Counted from the first letter of the stretch, positions 32,555-45,634 are shown. The stretch: DNA of 64,000 nucleotides from Scilla litardierei (GCA_030789695.1 CM061133.1:95933128-95997127), one strand, 5' to 3'. The notes: a model not told the origin generated them from the letters alone. Program-made: numbers and translations.

Positions 32555-35231
32555 TCAAGGAGGACGGGGGTGATGCCCAATGTTTGGCATCCCTTCAGAT
32601 GTTGGAGTGGTGGCCTTCGGTGTTGACAGCGGCGATAAATAAACACACTCGACGACCCCTCCGCTGGTGGAGTCCAATGGCTTCTCACTTATATTGGCGT
32701 CTACCGCCACTCTTCGGAGTATTCGGATCTCATCAGCATTGAGCCACATGGGCTCTTTTCCCTTTCTCCTTATCGGAGCAGCTTTTTGGAATCTGGGAGG
32801 GGTCGTATGTGAGACACCCGCTTTCCGAGAAACTTCTTCCTTCTTCAAACCGACATGCTCTTCAAGGTCCCCCAAGCTGTCGGGGGGGTTCCTTGAGAGA
32901 ATTTACCAGGCCCCAGCTTCCACATCTCTTTCTTCTTCAATGTCCAGCATATTGTAACCAGGTTCATTCGGAGGGTGCTTCATTGATAGCCCCAAGTCAA
33001 ACTCGACCTTCTGTTCCCCAACATTAAGGGATAGCTTCCCTTTCTTCACATCTATTAGCACGCCAACAGTGGCCATGAAGGGCCTCCCGAGGATGATGGG
33101 TATATGAGTGTCTTCGGGCATGTCCTTCAACACTTAGTCTACCGACACATGCACTCCACTGAAATTAACAGGCAGGTCGTCTACAATCCCCATCAGATAT
33201 TTGACCGATCTATCATCTAGTTGAAGGGTCATACCCCTGGGCTCCAGGTCTCCCATCCCTATCCACCTGTATAGTGACTGGGGCATTAGACTGACGCTCG
33301 CTTCCAAATCCACGAGCGCCTGATGGATCTTCGCTTCCCCAATTGAACAAGGAATAGAGAAGCTTCCCGGATCTTTAAGCTTGGGTGGATTCGCTTGCTG
33401 AATGATAGCGCTGCATTCCGCCGTGAGAACGACCTTTTCCTTTCTGGAATCCCTCGTCACCAAGTCCTTTAAGAATTTCGCATAGGAAGGAATTGTCTCT
33501 ATGGCTTCGAGGAAAGGGATCTGCAAGCTTAAATCCTTGACCATGGCAAAGAATTTGCCATATTTTTCATTAATCTTAGCTTGGGCAAGTCTTTGTGGAA
33601 AAGGCACAACGGGCTTAAATACTCTCAGGCTCCCATCCTCGTCCTTCTTCTTCTCTTCTTCAGAGACTCCCTCCGGAGTCGTAGTCTTTGGTGACAAACC
33701 TCCGTCGTCATTTGATTTTTCAATTTGTTGCTCTACGACCAACGGTGCTTCAGGTTCCTTAGCAGGCACTCTTGTAGGAATTTGTGTCCCACTTCTCAAG
33801 ACGATAGCGGACACATTCGCATGATCATGCATTAGTGCCAAAGTCTGATTTGCCCCTTTGGATTTACTTTCGGTTGACCCGGCAATTGGTTTTGCGCCCT
33901 CTGAAGGTTCGCCACCTGCAACCCCAGTTGGGTTACTTGGCCGGTGAGGGCCCTCTGCCACATCTCCAGCTTCAAGTTGATCTTCTCCTGGTTTGTGATA
34001 TACTAGGTCAAGAGGGACTCAACCGGGGAGATAACTCGCTGCTGGCCATATGGCTGCTGCTGCTGCATGGGCTGCTGGTTCCTGGGGGATACTGTTGGTA
34101 CATTTGTGGGGGCTGATATATTTTTTGCTGCTGCTACTGGGGCTGATGATATGGTGCCTTATAGCTCAAATTGGGGTGGTTTCGGTTATTGGGAGAATAA
34201 GCCAGATTCGAGCTAGTCATTGGTGGATACGGCGCATTACCCGTCAGGTTAAAGAAAAGTGCACTAGCTTGATCCACCGGTGGTGAACTATCACCACCCT
34301 CGAAAGTCTCCCAGGACTTCCGCTTCCACCGCCAATACTTGTTGGGTGCTGGCACCACCAGCTCCTACCATAAGCGCTGAGATCTGGGTCGATAGCAAAT
34401 CGAATTTGCTAGACAACTTGTCGACGTCCTCGACTCTATGAATGCCTCCAGATCTGGGTGTGGCATGCTCATCGCACCACCGGTCATTGTTTGATGCCAC
34501 GTTTTCTAAAATGTTACCGGCATCTTCTTCACTTATCGACATAAAGGACCCCCAGCCGCGACGTTCATCGAAGACTTCAGGTCATCCCTTAACCCGTTAT
34601 AGAACAGATTTATAATCTGCTACTTTGGAAGCTCGTGATGAGGGCATCTCCGCTGCATCTCTTTGTATCTCATCCAAGCTTCGTGCAGGGACTCATGGCT
34701 GGCTTGGGAGAAGGAGGAGATCTCACTCCTCAGCTTCATTGCCTTTCTCGGGGGAAAGAACTTAGTCAAGAAAGCATTCGAGAGCTTCTCCCAAGTATTG
34801 AAGGTGTTCGGGTCCTTTCCCCTAAGCCATTGCTTGGCCTTATCCCGCAGAGAGAAGGAGAATAGCTTCAGTCGGATAGCTTCAGTCGTGACACCATTAA
34901 TCCTGAATGTGTCACACTTCTCAATGAAGGAGTCCAGATATTCAATAGGGCTCTCCATGGGTGCCCCAGAAAACTGATACTGCTGGATCCACGTCACTAA
35001 CGACGGCTTAAGCTCGAAACTCTGTGCTGTAATAGCAGGAGGTTGGATGGAGGAGGTGGACCCGATGGATGGCATTGATTATTCAAGCAGATACTTCTGG
35101 GGAGGAGTGTTCTCTCCCATGGCTTCAGACTTTTCTCTTCTTCTCTTCTCTGCGTTCAGACGCCTCAGAGTGGCGTTGATCCCTGGGTCAATAGGAATCA
35201 AGTCGTCGAGACTCCTTATATTCCTGCGCAT
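32555..35231 (-). pseudogene. Gag-protease pseudogene of minus Athila
   Basis: The start chosen is the ATG at 35231, which encodes IRSLDDLIPIDPGINATLRR. Frameshifts then lead to the Gag capsid segment at 35075-34620 (YLDSFIEKCDTFRINGVTTE, LTKFFPPRKAMKLR). Middle parts (34542-33962) are shifted. The last 470 codons (33961-32555) form one frame with TAA at 33134 and TAA at 32903. The protease region reads ALVDLEASVSLMP, so the catalytic D-x-G motif is now D-L-E. IILGRPFMATVGVLIDVKKG lies after the first stop. No reverse transcriptase follows. It is 2.7 kb, like its plus-strand counterpart. Confidence 0.87.
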
Positions 35232-35400
35232 GAAAAATCACAAACACCCCGTGAAGCAAGTATGGGATAGAAACAGATAAAAATAGAAAATAAAAATTAG
35301 AAAATAAAAAAGAAAAAGTAGAATGCGAAAATTATCGCGAGATAGGGATATGAGCTAGACTCAAGGGTTCAAAAGGTCCTAAAATAACAAGCACGTTACC

Positions 35401-35418
35401 TCCCCGGCAACGGCGCCA
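35401..35418 (-). other. Primer-binding site of minus Athila
   Basis: The minus strand reads TGGCGCCGTTGCCGGGGA, a perfect complement of the tRNA-Asp 3' end used by Athila elements. It starts seven bases after the LTR end. Confidence 0.93.
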
Positions 35419-35425
35419 TAAAGCT

Positions 35426-36993
35426 TGACGTCCCCTAGATGTGTGACGCATAAAGGGTGCAATATGATTGGGGATACCAGATTTAAATATTTACACTGCA
35501 AGCGCACGGTGTTGTAGTGTGGCTTGGGGGTCGAACACAGGGAGGCGTGGTTGTGCTTGTGTCAAAGAGAAACCAGTTCACCCTATGGGTGAGCTAGCCC
35601 GAACGATCGATGGTTTGTCACAGAATGTAAATACGAAGGATAAACGATATAAAAGGAAACCAAGGACTTCGGTTTTCACCATATCATGTGTTCTCACTAT
35701 TACGACCGATGGATAGGAATACGATCGGATTTAGGGTTTAGTGGTGAGAAGTTGCCTCTAAAAGTGATATCGGCGTACCATGGGCCCGATGTTCCGGTCG
35801 ATGCCCAGGATGATACGCCGGACTACCCAGGTTCGGTCAGTGGGCATTCCCATGTCCATTAACACTGACCGACTCCTGGAGCACTAAGCTCGCAACGATA
35901 ACTCCCAACATCTCATCATGCCATTCCCACGCGCTAGGATTCAATGTCTACGCTAAGGGCGTGAGCTGTGGCTAGGGAGTCAACCGCCAAGTTTATTCCC
36001 CATTGGCCCGACGGTCCAAGGCGATCTTTTTCCCGTCGATGACAATGAAACACCCCATTTGGGAACTACTCACAAATCATGGTTAAAAAGCAATCTAAAT
36101 GAAAATCAACCGTAAAAATCATGATCAGGCAATTGAAACGAGGTAGTAACAATGCTAATAAGATAATATCAAAGTTTCACAAAGATCAGAAGACTTACAA
36201 AAACAGTAAAATTCCAGCCGTCACCTTACAAGAAAAAGACATAAAAAATAGCATCTCTCGTTTTCAGAAACCTAGGGCAACTATATATAGAAATCGACGT
36301 CACCTGATCGGTTGAAGCATCAACCGATCGGGTGAGCTGCTTGATGCTTCGGCCGTCAGGCTTCAGAACTTCAATCGCTCACTTGGTCCGACCGGTTGGC
36401 GTCTTCGGGTCATCGCTTGGAGGGATGCGGCATCAGGTGAACCGATCGGTTGAGTTATCAACCGATCGGTTGGATTTTCGCCCAAAATAACAGAGAACAC
36501 GGTTGAAATGGCACAGTCAGCGAACCGTCAGTTGAGCTCTCCGGGTCGTCGCTTGGAAATTTCTCTTCAGATGAACCGATCGGGCGAGGTGTCACCCGAT
36601 CGGTTGGAATTCAGCTCCAAATGGCAGGGATCTCTGTTGGATTGAACCGGTTGACGAACCGATCGGTTGAGTCGCACTCCACTTCAGCCTTTGTCCGGGT
36701 CGGATACGCGTGCATCACACGATCGGTTGGATGTGTCCAACAGATCGGTTGAGGGCTGAAAAATAGCAATCTTCGTCGTTTGATCCACTGGATCACACGT
36801 GACTCCTCCCGCTCTGGGCACTCATGATATCTTTGTTATATATTCCCTATGCTGGCAATCTCCTGCATATACACAAAAACATGGAGAGGTGAAAGAAAAC
36901 TAAAAATCACAAGAAAAGAGTACGAGACGACGGAAAACAACGGAAAAACACAAAGAAGACGTGCATGAATATATAAAATATAAACGCGCGTCA
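35426..36993 (-). mobile_element. 5' LTR of minus Athila-like element
   Basis: 1568 bp, homologous to 14604-16268 but lacking a block near 36056. The U3 array has about nine CCGATCGG-type palindromes (36302-36752), the last ending about 14 bp from the TATATATAG box (near 36278-36287). Further along are CACCCCATTTGGG (deletion junction) and the CGATGCCCAGGATG block. Confidence 0.92.
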
Positions 36994-37925
36994 AGACCAC
37001 TGGCAGTAATTATTATCCCTGCTTCAGAATCATAATTATGTGGTTGACTCATCGACATGAGTATTGTCGGGACCACCCTGACTGTGTCTGTGATGATTTC
37101 TACTGTTTTAGTCTCTTCGTCCAAACTATGTCGTGTAGATCAAGTCTAGGGTACGGTCAAATTGTCACCCCCAATAACTTGAATCCGGTTAGTTTCAATC
37201 GATCTTTAGTCAACTAATGTTGGACTTCTTTCAACATACTCTGATCAGAGATTTTACTAAAGACCGAACTAACTCTCGACACTAACTCCCATTGACTGGG
37301 AGAGACGAATTCTCTCTTGGTCATTACTCTCCTCGTACGCTTCAAGTGACACCCAATCAAAAACCTTTCGACAGGCCTAGCCTCGAAGTTAGGTCAGTGA
37401 TTTAAGTGGCATCGTTCACGCACAGGTTCGTAAAATGACCTCAAGTCAAAAGACCAACTTGCCTATCATCACTAAGAGTTATCATTGACAGATTGGTCAA
37501 TATAACCATATGATAACTCTTGTGGATCGTTCAGTGAACTCATTCTCTAATGAGCGCCTGTGTCTCGTCTTCGACTTCGCCAAGTCAAATGAACATGAGA
37601 CCATCGCCACCGCTAAACAGTGAAGACTAAGACACAATGGTCTATCCGATGTTTCGATATCCTTGTCTCGAAACATCTACGACCATAAACCCTTTTAGAC
37701 TTATGCTACAGACGGTCAAGTATTTCTCCATGATCGAGATACTCATCTCGCTACATGTTTGACCTTGCATAAAGTCTCAGGATTTTACCTAAGTTAATAT
37801 CTAATTTTGCTACAGTATAATATAACTTAGATAAATTATTACAAAACAGCTTATTGTTATTTCGAACAAGACGTTTGTATTGTTTACACAGAGATGTATG
37901 CCTCGAGTGCATACATCTATCTACA
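36994..37925 (-). mobile_element. U3 relic: first 0.93 kb of a long LARD-A LTR, now interior
   Basis: On the minus strand this begins TGTAGATAGATGTATGCACT, right after a polypurine tract (37926-37945), and follows the long LARD-A LTR at 43583-44500 block by block. The nested Athila element interrupts it. It continues at 14603-14402, where a second polypurine tract and LTR start appear. The net 1.13 kb explains both the shorter LTR and the longer interior of this copy. Confidence 0.85.
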
Positions 37926-40900
37926 TCTCCCACTTGCACTCAGACCCATTTATCTCGGTATCTAATATTGTTTTTACACATAAGTCTTTCTAGACTTCAT
38001 GTGGTAGAGCCTTCGTGAGTGGATCTGCTAAACCGTCTACTCTATGGACTTAAGGTGTTTCTACGTTCATGTTGGATCAACCATTTGAATCTTATGCAAA
38101 TAATTCACTTGGTTTTTCAGAATCCATAATATTTTATTTCCTTGGATCTTATCCAGTTCATCGTACCTTACGATAATAATTAGTTACTGGTTAATTCAAA
38201 TGGCTCATATCTATTTCTGATAAAGTATCAAACTTTTTGATTACTTTGTTAAAATATATGTTCCATCCCTTTGATGCCTCGCATGTAATTTGTTTGCTCC
38301 CACCCACCTTGAAAACTCCTTTTGTGATTCATATAAGTTGGTTCGTCTAAATCATATTTAGAAAAACGAATGTATACTCGAATGTTCTAGTTTTCATGGT
38401 CATCATGAACATTTACATCGAGTTTGGTCCGAGTAGATCTGTACACATCTGCTGTCGAAAATGGTTTCATTATAATCCGTTTATAGGAATTAGGATGAAA
38501 ATCGTTCTCGACCAACATGATTGTACTTCACTATTTTCTTTCGGCACCAATCTTTTAACTTAATGATTTTCTTGCAGAAAGTGAGGAAACATTTTCCTTG
38601 GGCACGTAAACTAAATTTCAAAATTTATTTACGCACACGGACCTATTCTGATTGCATCAAGTTATAAATCGGAGTTACTACTCCGAATTTTATCCTAGAA
38701 GTTGACTAAGTCATCATCAATTATGATGTCTAACTCGACTCTTCGTCTCACGAGATTCGAGTAATTATACAACTTCCCAATGATCGATTTAATGAATATC
38801 TTATTAATAATGCCTCAAAGAACATTATCAAAACCTAGGCATTACTATATTTGACTTAACCCAGAGGGAGGACTTAACTCAGAGTCACTTGCAATGGATC
38901 GCACCAAGTCTAACTAAGTGTAATTCATACCTTTTAACACACCGATGTGTTAACAGACTTGACCTGAGAGAAAATCATATTTTCTTTTAATTACGCAAGA
39001 TTTTATATAGCTAAGTATTTGACCATTCGATATAATTGAATCAGTTTAAATACTTTTGTCATTTCGTTCTTTATTTTATCAGACTTGTGTTTCATCAAGA
39101 ACACGTGTCTTAATAAAATAAAAGAATAACTTATTTTGGTTAATCTAGACTCGGGTACATCAGTATGTACGAGACTGAGTTCGACAACTCATTCTTCCAC
39201 TGTCTTACGATGGGTTTTGGCCATTATATCTAAGAGGATAAGATTCACAAGTGTCCGTAGACTTCACAATACGAGAGGTCAGACCCCTCTTTATATGACT
39301 TGTGAAGATTAGTCTCTCAATACAGCCTAGTCTATTTTGCCATATAAGTTTGCTACAATCTTGTGTATTTATATATTAACATTTAATATATATTATCGGT
39401 ATACATATTACTCATTGCTTCAGAAGCAATGTGACGACATTCGTCAAAATGTGTTAACCTTATGTATAACAATAATTATAAAATCGTGACATCAAAATAT
39501 GTCACATTTTCATTCTCTCCTACTTATGCCTTTACTAATGATAAATTAAACTATTTAACTCGATTGACTTTCCAGAGTGCCTTCTTCTTTTTCTAAATCA
39601 CATTTAGATATTAAATAGCCCAACATAAATGAAAAGCTATGTAAGCATCTTATGTATCCAAACGCCTTAGCTTTGCCACCTTGAGTGTAGCTCAACAAGT
39701 TGCTTGTCTCAAGATCCGGTTGGGATACATTGCCTAGCACCGTTCATGCACTCGTATTCGACTCAAACAGTTTGATCGAATTCTCGAAATTTGCGGATCG
39801 AAATTTTTTTTCTATACAACCTTGAGCGTAGCTTACTAAGATGTAGGGAGAAACATACTTCGAATATCCAATATGTTCAAGCTGCCCCATATAGAGGCGA
39901 GTGACATGTAGCATGAATTTATTTGTTGGACCCAAATCTTAATGAAATCATATTTCTTAAGTCTGTTCTTTAGAAGGTCATTTTAATGTCAACGAGAATA
40001 TAGTTTAATTCTATCAATTAGAATTTATCTTTGACATTCCATTAATCAACCTATTTAACCAGTTAACTAATTCCATTAAAATATTATATTTTTATTCCAT
40101 CGGTAAACATAATCTTGCCCCCAGTTTAGCATTTTTTCAATATTAAATATAGGTAGAATGGCTTTTATCTATTTATATCCTCCCACTATTTTACGATCAT
40201 TTTAAGTCTTAACAATGAATGATTTAATCGAATAAAATAAATGGGTAAGAGATCCAATCACCCTGAGCCTAACAACCTTGAGTGTAGCTCAACACGTTGC
40301 TTGACTCTATAATCGGAAGATGACTCTTCATCGATCATATCAGATATGACTCCCTTGTCGGTTTTTACCCCTAGCCATTTGTAATCATGAGTGTGCTCAT
40401 CCAAATCACAATGTCTAGTCTAGTCGGACCCTTGTTTTCACGTCTAGCCTGACTTGCCCCGGCGCTCGGTGTATTCACGACACGTCGGTTTAGGTCAGGT
40501 CTTAGACTACATCATATGTGTTTAAGAAATTGGTTTATTTAAAATTGACATGTCACAACTTGAGTGTAGCTTAACAACTGAAACACGGGTCCTATAGTTG
40601 CCAACCCCTAAAACAAGGAGGGCTACGGCTAATCTTGAAGAAGATTATTAACGTATTTGACTTAGATATAAGCCAGGGTGTCATACAATTATGATTCGCA
40701 TCATTGCGGTCTAGCGGAACATAGCCAGGGAATTGACTAAGCCAGGATCACTTATCCCTTAGACTAGCTAGGGTGATCCAACAAACTTAGCCAAGCACAT
40801 TGATTGGATCATGGTCCATTGAATGAAGCTTGTCATTTTTATATGCATACAACAGACTAAAAAGATTTTATTAACAACTAATTAATCCTATCAACTAGTT

Positions 40901-41763
40901 GAATCCTTAAATTCAAAATTTTAGGATTTGTTTAATAACTTTTATTAAATCCTTATCAACTATAAGGTTCACGAGCTATCCTAATCATTATTAGGATTTT
41001 AATAAATTTATTAACAACGCTGAAAAGGAAGTCCTTTAATGAGAATTAATCATAACAATTAAAATAAAATTTTCATTAAAGGGACTACCCTAATCAGGAA
41101 TTAGGTCTTAAAGGGTTGTTAAATGTTTTATTAAAACATAGCATGTCATTAAAATTCAATTATTAAATTTTAATGATTTCTTAATGGCTAACCTAAAGGG
41201 TTGTCTTGTGTTATCAAATAAGGGACAAGATGATATAGCCAGTAACATAAAGTTACACTAATATTAACACATAAAAAGAGTGTCCTACCATTTAACAATT
41301 AAATATAAAATTATTTATCTAATAAAAAAGTTTGCATGCATTTCTTAAATTTAACATTTAAATGTAAAATAATGAATTTAAAACATTTTAATTTTTATTT
41401 CATAAAAATATAATAGTTTTAAAAGGATCATATAATATGCATGCTACTAAAACATTTATCGCATAAAGTTTCAATGTTTTTAAAATCAGTTTTTTAAAAT
41501 ATCACATAAATTTAAATCATTTAAAAAATTTTCATGCTTAAAAATTTATCATATAAAAATTTAAATCATCTAAAATCACTTTAAACTTATTGAATAAATT
41601 TTTTGGCTTTAAAAATCATCTTTAAAAATATCACATAAATTTTAAAACATTTTTAAAAGGCATCTAAAACATTTTAAAATTATCGCATAACTTAAAAACA
41701 TTTTAAAGTATTTTAAAATCATTCAATTAATTAATCGCAGTCCTAGCTCAACGTGCAGATATG
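37926..41763 (-). mobile_element. Non-coding interior of minus LARD-A
   Basis: About 3.84 kb with no reading frame resembling a retroelement protein. It aligns in reverse with the interior of the plus LARD-A (46299-50154) over its length. It keeps a motif GAGCTACACTCAAGGTTG (minus strand) at 40273-40290, with variants at 39677-39693, 39817-39834 and 40556-40573. The end near the primer-binding site (41300-41760) is very AT-rich, with repeated TTTTAAAA words. Confidence 0.8.
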
Positions 41764-41776
41764 GCTCTGATACCAA
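41764..41776 (-). other. Primer-binding site of minus LARD-A
   Basis: The minus strand reads TTGGTATCAGAGC next to the LTR end, the standard initiator-Met complement. Confidence 0.93.
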
Positions 41777-43201
41777 TGTAGGATTTGGTGGACCCTCAGG
41801 GCACAAATCTATGACCGTCCTAAGTCGGACGGAACACGAAAACAAAAATGCAGCGGGAAATAACATGTTAATCTAATTAACATGCAGCCCTAAGGAACAA
41901 GACCCTTAGTCAGGATCTCTGCCAACTCGGGGTGGATCTGATAACCCCAAGAGCGATCTAAACTACTGCGAATAATTAAAACGAAAGATTCTTAAAACAC
42001 ATACAGGAACCTTGCCCTGGGGCAGGCAATGTGTACCGCACCATCTTCCGAGCCACTCCTCGTCCCACACCAAGCCACTCCTTGAACCGCTCTGCATCCC
42101 AAGACGAGCAATCCTCTTGTCGTCGAGCCAACCACGTGCCGAAGAAAGTTTCACGCGAGTGAAAGCCTTCGCCAAGATTTCGGATCCGAATCCAAACTCC
42201 TTTGTGGCTTTGCCAGAGCCCTTCAGAAGTAAGGCAGAAATTTAAGGAGAAGATGAATTAATTTAAGCTTTGATACCAGCGTGCTCTAATGTTATTGGGA
42301 GATGCTCAGATCTTGAGTTTAGGACAAATTTGGAGGAAGGGGCGAGGCACCTATTTATATAGGCGGCGGACTCTCCCCTTTTCTCCACAACCGATATGCG
42401 ACTATTATATTTGAGTTAATTAAATCAAGTTAGTTTGTCTTTCACAAAGGGCAAACTTCCGTGAATTTTAACTCCCTTATCGTTGAGCTTAATAATTGAT
42501 ACAACCTATCAATTCGAAGAACGTTCAATGGTGAACGCATAGGAAAAAACAGCGAGTCAATCGGAGTCCGTTTGACCCCTCAATTGATCGCCCAAAGTTC
42601 AGCCCAAGGCTTGATTTTCGTCCAAAATCAACCGCAACAAAAACTGCATAGCCCCTAGGGTTCTGCACCCAAGCTATGGGACCCACAGTGCCAGCTAGGC
42701 GAGCCCAGACCAGGCTAGATGCCTGGTCTGGGTGCTCCCAGCCTGGGCACGCCCAGCATGGGCACCTGGCCCAGGCCAGGGCGCCTGGCCTAGGCCTGGC
42801 ACCCAGGGCGCCCAGGCTCTGGCCGCCTGGGCCTGGGCACCGTGCCCAGGCCTAATGCGCCTGGCGCCCAAGGTCCCTGGCCCTGGCTGGCCAGGCACCC
42901 GGGCCTGGGTCAGCCTGGTCTGACCCATGCCCAATTTGGGCATGGGTCAGACCCTTGTGAGTTGTTTTGTGCATAACTTGGGCATTTGGTGTCCGATTTG
43001 GACGTCGTTCGAATCTGGGCGTAGACCGGGACATTCCCATCTTACCCATGAACTTTTCCTTGCGTTTATTTCATTAAATATTGTCGTAAAATATTTACAA
43101 CACATTTAATCCGGTTTGCATCAAATGTAAAATAGTCCCTATCTAAGCTTAAATTATCATTTGCATCAAATACAAATGATCTGAGGGCACATCCCTCTAC
43201 A
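41777..43201 (-). mobile_element. 5' LTR of minus LARD-A (short form)
   Basis: 1425 bp, homologous to 13008-14401. The TATA box (CTATTTATATAGG) is at 42351-42363 and a CCTGGGC/CCCAGGC block at 42700-42930. It lies only 381 bp from the oppositely oriented 5' LTR of the plus LARD-A. Confidence 0.92.
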
Positions 43202-43229
43202 CATACATCCTCCCATTATCACACTCCAT

Positions 43230-43277
<48 letters not shown>

Positions 43278-43346
43278 CACGATGTATTATCTGAATTGTT
43301 AGTACTCAAATCATGTATTGGTTTGTCATCATCAAAATGGGGAGAT
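43202..43346 (+). other. End of copia-B interior: (CA)n and polypurine tract
   Basis: After the CATAC duplication comes a CA microsatellite (43229-43276), then GTCATCATCAAAATGGGGAG, which ends in the polypurine tract directly before the LTR start TGTTGG at 43347. Confidence 0.85.
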
Positions 43347-44954
43347 TGTTGGATGCAACGATCTACGACTTCTAGTTTAATGAAGGCAAACACGTATATG
43401 AACTAATTAACATGTATGCTAAGTGCATTTCAGGAGTGGCAAAATGGTAAATCTGTCAAGAGGTGACTAAGTCAAAAGATGGAGGAATTGCTATACATAT
43501 AGTCAATTGGACTTGGTCAAGTTATGGTAAAGAAAGATGGAGGAATCCTATTTGGACTTGGACTAAGTAAAATGCTAAAGAGTGTAGGAATATGATGCCC
43601 TCGAGGCCATTTATTCCTGTGTGAATAGCACAAACATCTTGTTCGAAATAACAGTAAGCTGTTTGGTAATAATTTATCTAAGTTATATTGTAATGTAGTT
43701 AACATTAGATATCAACTTAGGTAAAGTCCTGAGACTTTATGCAAGGTCAAACGGGTATCGATATGAGTATCTCGATCATGGAGAAACGTTTGACCGTCTG
43801 TAGCATAAGTTTAAAATGGTTCGTGGTCGTAAATGTTCCGAGACAAGGATATCGAAACATCGGATAGACCATTGTGTCTTAGTCTTCACCGTTTAGCGGT
43901 GGCGATGATCTCATGATCGTTTGACTTGGCAAAGTCGAAGACGAGACACAGGTGCTCATTAGAATGAGTTCACTGAACGATCCACTAGAGTTATCATATG
44001 GATACATTGATCAATCTGTCAGTGATAACTCTGAGTGATGATAGGATAGTTGGTCTTTTGACTTGAGGTCATTTTGACGGACCTGTGCGTGAACGGTGCC
44101 ACTTAGATCAACTGACCTAGCTTCGAGGCAAGGCCTGTCGAAAGGTCTTTTGATTGGGTGTCACTTGAAATGTACGAGGCGAGTAATGACCAAGAGAGGA
44201 TTCGTCTCTCCCGGTCAATGGGAGTTAGTGTCGTAGAGTTAGTTCGGTCTTTAGTAAAAACTCTGCGCAGAGTATGTTGGAAGAAGTCCAACATTTATTG
44301 ACTAAAGATTGATCGAAACTAACCGGAGTCAAGTTATTGGGGTTGACAGTTTAACCGTACCCCAGACTTGATCTACACGACACAGTTTAGACGAAGAGAC
44401 TATAACTATGGAGTTCATCACGGAAACAGTCAGGTGGTCCCGACAATACTCATGTCAATGAGTTAACCACATAATGATGATTCTTGAAGCAGGGACGGCA
44501 ACCACTTCTCGTGGTCACTGCCGTATAGGGCTTCGAGCCCAACCTGTTTTAAGGGTCAGGCTGTAGGGTCTCACACAGAGTGCAACGCTTCGTCTAGTAA
44601 TAGGTAGAAAATAGTTAGGGAGAATATTTGCATTTGATGCAAAAGAAGAGATAATTGCATTTGATGCAATATGATAATTTAAGCTTAGATAGGGACTATT
44701 TTGCATTTGATGCAAAAGTGATTAAATGTGTATTAAATTGTTTAATGCAATATTTAATAAAATAAACGCAAGGAAAAGTTCACGGGTAAGACGGGAATGT
44801 CCCGGTCTAGACCCAGGTTCGAACGACGTCCAAATCGGACACCAGATGATCAAGTTATGCTCAAAACAGCCCAAAGGGTCAGATCAGGCTAGACCAGGCA
44901 GACCAGCTTAGTCTGGATCTGGTCTGGCCTGCTGGCCAGACCCAGTCAAGCCCA

Positions 44955-45300
44955 AGCCGGCCTGGGCCTGGGCGCCCGGCCCTGGGCCTGGCCCCCGGCG
45001 CCTGGGCGCAGGCCCAGGCGCTGTGCGCCTGGGCCTGGGCCCAGGCGGCCCAGGACGCCTGGGCGCTGGGCGCCCAGGCGTTCTGGGCCGGCCGCCTGGC
45101 CCGGCCCAGGCGCTCGCCTGGGCGCCTGGCGCCTGGGTGCCCGCGCCAGGCGCCAGGCGCCTGGGTGCCCGCGCCAGGCGCCAGGCGCCTGGGCGCCCGC
45201 GCCAGGCGCCAGGCGCCTGGGCGCCCGCGCCAGGCGCCAGGCGCCTGGGCGCCCGTGCCCAGACTTGGGCGCCCGTGCCCAGGTCTGGGTTTGGGCGCCC
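44955..45300 (+). repeat. GC-rich minisatellite in 5' LTR of plus LARD-A
   Basis: A CCTGGGC/GGCGCC-rich block. At 45120-45265 a unit of about 31 bp (core GCCAGGCGCCAGGCGCCTGG) is repeated four to five times. The 3' LTR has only a remnant of this array (51720-51780). Long reading frames on both strands are artefacts. Confidence 0.88.
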
Positions 45301-45634
45301 AGTCAGGTTTTGTGGGTCCCAACTTTGGGTGTGGAACCCTAGGTTTAATGGGCAGTTTTTGACGGCTCAGTTTTTGCGAAAAACTAGGCTAGGGCTGATC
45401 TTTGGACACTCAATTGGAGGGTCAAACGAACTCCGATTGACGAACGGTTTTTTCCTATGCGTTCACCGTTGAATGCTTGTCGTATTGATAGGTTGTATCG
45501 ATCTTGAAGCTCAACGGTGAGTGAGTTAAAATTCACGGAAGTTTGCACTTTGTGAAGTGCAAACTAACTTGATTTTAAATTAACTCATTGTTTAGTCCCA
45601 CATCGGATTTTGAGAAAAGGGGAGAGTCCGCCGC

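Larger units (their letters stand above)
14604..36993 (-). mobile_element. Minus-strand Athila-like element
   Basis: It begins TGACGTCCCC and ends CGCGCGTCA, flanked by a perfect duplication AGACC (14599-14603 and 36994-36998). LTRs lie at 14604-16268 (3' LTR in its own direction) and 35426-36993 (5' LTR). The Asp-type primer-binding site (35401-35418) and the polypurine tract (16269-16281) fix the direction. Net of the nested plus-strand element it is about 10.6 kb. In order it has a gag-protease pseudogene, a hairpin, a palindrome array with TATA box, a 3' ORF and a long 3' non-coding tract. Pol is absent. The minus LARD-A was its insertion target. Confidence 0.94.
13008..43201 (-). mobile_element. 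Minus-strand LARD-A element with short LTRs, hosting Athila elements
   Basis: The ends are TGTAGG...CTCTACA on the plus strand, with a perfect duplication CATAC (13003-13007 and 43202-43206). LTRs are 1394 and 1425 bp. A Met-type primer-binding site (41764-41776) lies inside the right LTR, and a polypurine tract (14402-14421) inside the left one, so the element points left. Net of the nested Athila element it is about 7.8 kb. The interior (about 4.98 kb net) encodes no recognisable protein, fitting a large retrotransposon derivative (LARD). About 1.13 kb of it is LTR-like sequence (see the U3 relic). Confidence 0.93.

Noticed and set aside
39555..39935. Minus-strand frames of 61-63 codons in the LARD-A interior
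   Set aside because: Not kept in the homologous plus LARD-A interior; no domain pattern.
44879..45472. Gly/Pro/Ala/Arg-rich frames of about 147-149 codons on both strands
   Set aside because: GC-rich minisatellite inside an LTR; absence of stops is due to composition. The same applies to 51379-51985, 4923-5321 and 13719-14143.
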